Below are positions 61,855-64,000 of a stretch of 64,000 bases of DNA, one piece after another; position 1 is the first letter of the stretch, and each line of letters opens with the position of its first letter. The notes beneath the pieces were generated by a model that saw nothing but the letters and a program-made list of their open reading frames with translations, searched no databases and was not told the DNA's origin. The position numbers and the translations under genes are program-made. Source of the stretch: Melieria omissa (Eukaryota > Arthropoda > Insecta > Diptera > Ulidiidae); assembly GCA_963971225.1 (NCBI GenBank), contig CAXARI010000122.1:1-64000 (forward strand), in the 5' to 3' direction.

Positions 61855-64000
61855 TTAGACTTGTTCGTCCCGAACAAGTGCCGAGGCTCCGCTGTGATGA
61901 GGCGCCAGGCGCTCCAAATGGACTACCTTCAGCTTAGCGCCTCTATTGCTGCAACGTTGAATCCGGTATACCACGTCGTTAATCCTAGTCACGACTTCGT
62001 AAGGTCCTTTCCATGACGCTTGGAGTTTCGGAGACAAACCTTTCCTCCGCTGCGGGTTGTAGAGCATTACCAAATCGCCTTCTTGGAACCCTGCTGAGTT
62101 GGCCCGTAGATCGTATCTGGCTTTCACCTTATCGCTGACCAGTTTGGTGCGGCTCCTTATAAACTGGTGAATTTCCTCCAGTTCCGCCCGCTTATTGGCC
62201 ACGTAGTCCGTCTTAGCGCCTCCCGTCGTGCTGACTACCCCGAACTTCAAGTCAGCGGGTAACCGCAACTCTGTGCCGAACACTGCTCGGGCTGGAGTGA
62301 GTGATGTCGTGTCGTGCGGGGCTGACCTATACGCCATCAGGAACAGGGGGATATGCGTGTCCCAATCCTTTTGATTCCTGCCTACCACTTTCCGCAGGTA
62401 TTCCTCCAGCGTCCGGTTAAAGCGTTCCACCATGCCGTCGGACTGTGGGTGCAAAGGAGTGGTACGCGTTTTCTTTATCCCCAGCAGCCCACACACTTCC
62501 TTGAATACCGCAGACTCGAAATTCCGGCCTTGATCTGAGTGCAACTCCAACGGAACTCCGAACCGGGCTACCCAGTTGTTTACCAGCTTTTCCGAGATCG
62601 TGGTGGCCTCCTGGTTAGGAATAGGGTACACTTCGGGCCATTTGCTGAAGTAATCCATTACGACCAGCACATATTTGTTGCCTTGAGTGCTAGTTGGGAA
62701 TGGGCCGGCGACGTCCATAGCAATCCGCTCGAAGGGCGCTCCCACGTTGTACTGCTGCATGCGGCCTCGAGATTTTCTTGTCGGCCCTTTCGCGGCTGAA
62801 CATCGGTCGCAGCTCTTAATCCACTCGGCTACAGACTCCTGACATCCTACCCAGTAGAATCGTCTTTTTATTTTGGCGACGGTTTTGGTGATGCCTAGGT
62901 GCCCTCCACTGGAGTCGTTATGGTATGCCTCGATGACCTCGTTGATTCTGCTTTTCGGCACTACCATTAGGGGGTTGCTGGTACGACCATCCGCGCTCTC
63001 CCATTCGCGGTACAGGCAGCCTTCCTTCAGCCGCAAACTTTTCCACTGTGCCCAGTAAGCCTTAGCGATCGGGCTTTCACCAGCCATCTCCTGCCAGTCT
63101 GGACGTGCGCCTTGCTCCTTGCCTTCGACGATTTTTGCAAGATCCGCATCCTCATGCTGGTCTTTTTGTAGCCTCTCCGCAGACCACTCTTCCTCTGGCA
63201 TGACGCTGACCAACCGGACGTCCACTATCTGTTCTTTGCTTTCGGCTCGCGAGCATTGCCTGCATTCGACTTTGCACGGACGGCGGGACAAGGCATCGGC
63301 ATTTCCATGGCTACTGCCCTTGCGATGCTCTATCGTGTAGTCGTAGCTCTGCAGTCGCTCGATCCACCGCGCCAATTGCCCTTCAGGATCTTTAAAGTTC
63401 AGGAGCCATCTCAATGCCGCATGATCTGTGCGCAGGCGAAACTTTTGTCCATACAGGTATTTGTGGAAGTGTTTTACGCAGTCCAATACCGCCAGCAGTT
63501 CTCTCCGTGTCACACAGTAGTTGCGCTCCGGTTTCGATAGAACCCTACTGTAGTACGCTATCACTTGTTCCTGGCCGTCTATTATCTGTGATAGCACACC
63601 GCCAATACTATTCCCGCTTGCATCTGTATCCAGCACAAACATCTCCCCAGGCACGGGGAAGGCCAGAATTGGAGCACTGCACAGTTTTTCCTTCAGACGT
63701 GCAAAAGCCTGTTCCTGCTCCTCGCTCCACTCGAAAGCTTGGCTCTTTTTCGTCAGTTTGTGGAAGCTGCTGGCTATGTTCGCGAATCCCGGAACAAATC
63801 TTCGGTAGTATGTGCACAGGCCCAGGAAACTGCGGAGTTCGTGTAGATTGCGTGGTCGGGGCCACTCCTTCACCGCCGTGATTTTGCCTTCATCCGTATG
63901 CACTCCGCGGGCGGAAACCGTATGGCCCAGATACTTGACCTCCTTTTGGAACAGCGAGCACTTCTTTGGGTTGAGTTTAAGCCCGGCTTTTTGTATCCGC
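61855..64000 (-). CDS. Gypsy-like Pol, C-terminal part (RT end, RNase H, integrase)
   Basis: The frame is open from the window edge to TAA at 61855-61857, about 714 codons; the GTG at 63903 is internal. The first part (63904-64000) ends the reverse transcriptase, with LNPKKCSLF and KYLGHTVS. Counting from the codon at 63903, RNase H has D94, E135, D160 and D203 (ending HGNADALSRRP). The integrase zinc-binding domain has H328, H335, C365 and C368. The integrase core has D397, D457 and E493, a D-D-35-E arrangement. A C-terminal GPY motif lies at 633-635 (WKGPYEVV), the GPY/F module of Ty3/gypsy integrases. No stop or frameshift interrupts the visible part, so this copy is young. The product is a polyprotein that copies the element RNA and inserts the DNA. 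Confidence 0.92.
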   Translation of the reverse strand, partial: RIQKAGLKLNPKKCSLFQKEVKYLGHTVSARGVHTDEGKITAVKEWPRPRNLHELRSFLGLCTYYRRFVPGFANIASSFHKLTKKSQAFEWSEEQEQAFARLKEKLCSAPILAFPVPGEMFVLDTDASGNSIGGVLSQIIDGQEQVIAYYSRVLSKPERNYCVTRRELLAVLDCVKHFHKYLYGQKFRLRTDHAALRWLLNFKDPEGQLARWIERLQSYDYTIEHRKGSSHGNADALSRRPCKVECRQCSRAESKEQIVDVRLVSVMPEEEWSAERLQKDQHEDADLAKIVEGKEQGARPDWQEMAGESPIAKAYWAQWKSLRLKEGCLYREWESADGRTSNPLMVVPKSRINEVIEAYHNDSSGGHLGITKTVAKIKRRFYWVGCQESVAEWIKSCDRCSAAKGPTRKSRGRMQQYNVGAPFERIAMDVAGPFPTSTQGNKYVLVVMDYFSKWPEVYPIPNQEATTISEKLVNNWVARFGVPLELHSDQGRNFESAVFKEVCGLLGIKKTRTTPLHPQSDGMVERFNRTLEEYLRKVVGRNQKDWDTHIPLFLMAYRSAPHDTTSLTPARAVFGTELRLPADLKFGVVSTTGGAKTDYVANKRAELEEIHQFIRSRTKLVSDKVKARYDLRANSAGFQEGDLVMLYNPQRRKGLSPKLQASWKGPYEVVTRINDVVYRIQRCSNRGAKLKVVHLERLAPHHSGASALVRDEQV

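Larger units (their letters stand above)
61383..64000 (-). mobile_element. Ty3/gypsy-like LTR retrotransposon, 3' part; continues past the window
   Basis: The element interrupts module A of unit 44. In transcript order (right to left) the window holds the end of pol, an 11-base purine-rich tract and the 3' LTR. Pol order (reverse transcriptase, RNase H, integrase) is that of Ty3/gypsy elements. The pol stop lies immediately beside the purine tract, so there is no room for an env gene downstream. Family placement within gypsy (possibly Osvaldo/Ulysses-like) is a guess from general resemblance. The other LTR, primer site, gag and second target duplication lie outside the window. Confidence 0.9.

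Noticed and set aside
61693..62016. A 107-codon plus-strand frame over the LTR and the end of pol
   Set aside because: It follows the 38-bp LTR repeats and then runs antisense to integrase. No domain was seen.

Overview
The window is almost entirely one tandem array of heterochromatin type, interrupted by three retrotransposon insertions. It contains no host gene that I can support. The satellite is AT-rich. The LINE has an apurinic endonuclease, reverse transcriptase and RNase H in ORF2 and an overlapping ORF1, and the LTR element is Ty3/gypsy-like. Together these suggest an insect, most likely a drosophilid or another fly. The species cannot be fixed from sequence alone, and I do not recognise the satellite as a named family.

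Array layout: 44 head-to-tail units of about 1.16-1.21 kb run from 1 to 61382. I phase them on the recurring CACTCACC. Unit starts are 1, 1199, 2379, 3578, 4767, 5947, 7146, 8335, 9533, 10740, 11939, 13139, 14336, 15516, 16696, 17866, 19062, 20259 (holds a LINE), 26111, 27293, 28471, 29652, 30832, 32014 (holds a LINE), 37866, 39026, 40223, 41405, 42583, 43763, 44936, 46126, 47292, 48473, 49671, 50861, 52027, 53208, 54406, 55596, 56762, 57943, 59141 and 60339 (cut by an LTR element). Each unit is composite. Five diverged modules of roughly 135-185 bp share ordered motifs, and one module is split by a 320-356 bp non-autonomous hAT-type element flanked by the 8-bp duplication ATCTATAT. The transposon therefore landed in an ancestral unit and was amplified with it.

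Higher-order structure: units 2-4 and 5-7 form a 3568-bp trimer in two copies (1199-8334). Units 31-34, 35-38 and 39-42 form a 4735-bp tetramer in three copies (44936-59140). The middle (8335-44935) is a mosaic. A block with the LINE and following units (about 20.1-29.6 kb) recurs at about 32.0-44.9 kb with extra units inserted.

Insertions: a 4.64-kb minus-strand LINE (20303-24941), truncated at its 5' end inside ORF1 but with an uninterrupted ORF2, has a target duplication of up to 15 bp. The same insertion recurs at 32058-36696 with only two substitutions noticed, so it was copied by DNA-level duplication and not by a second retrotransposition. From 61383 to the right edge lies a minus-strand Ty3/gypsy-like LTR retrotransposon: a 461-bp LTR, polypurine tract and an open pol frame (RT end, RNase H, integrase) leaving the window. 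I saw no RNA gene and no CRISPR array.
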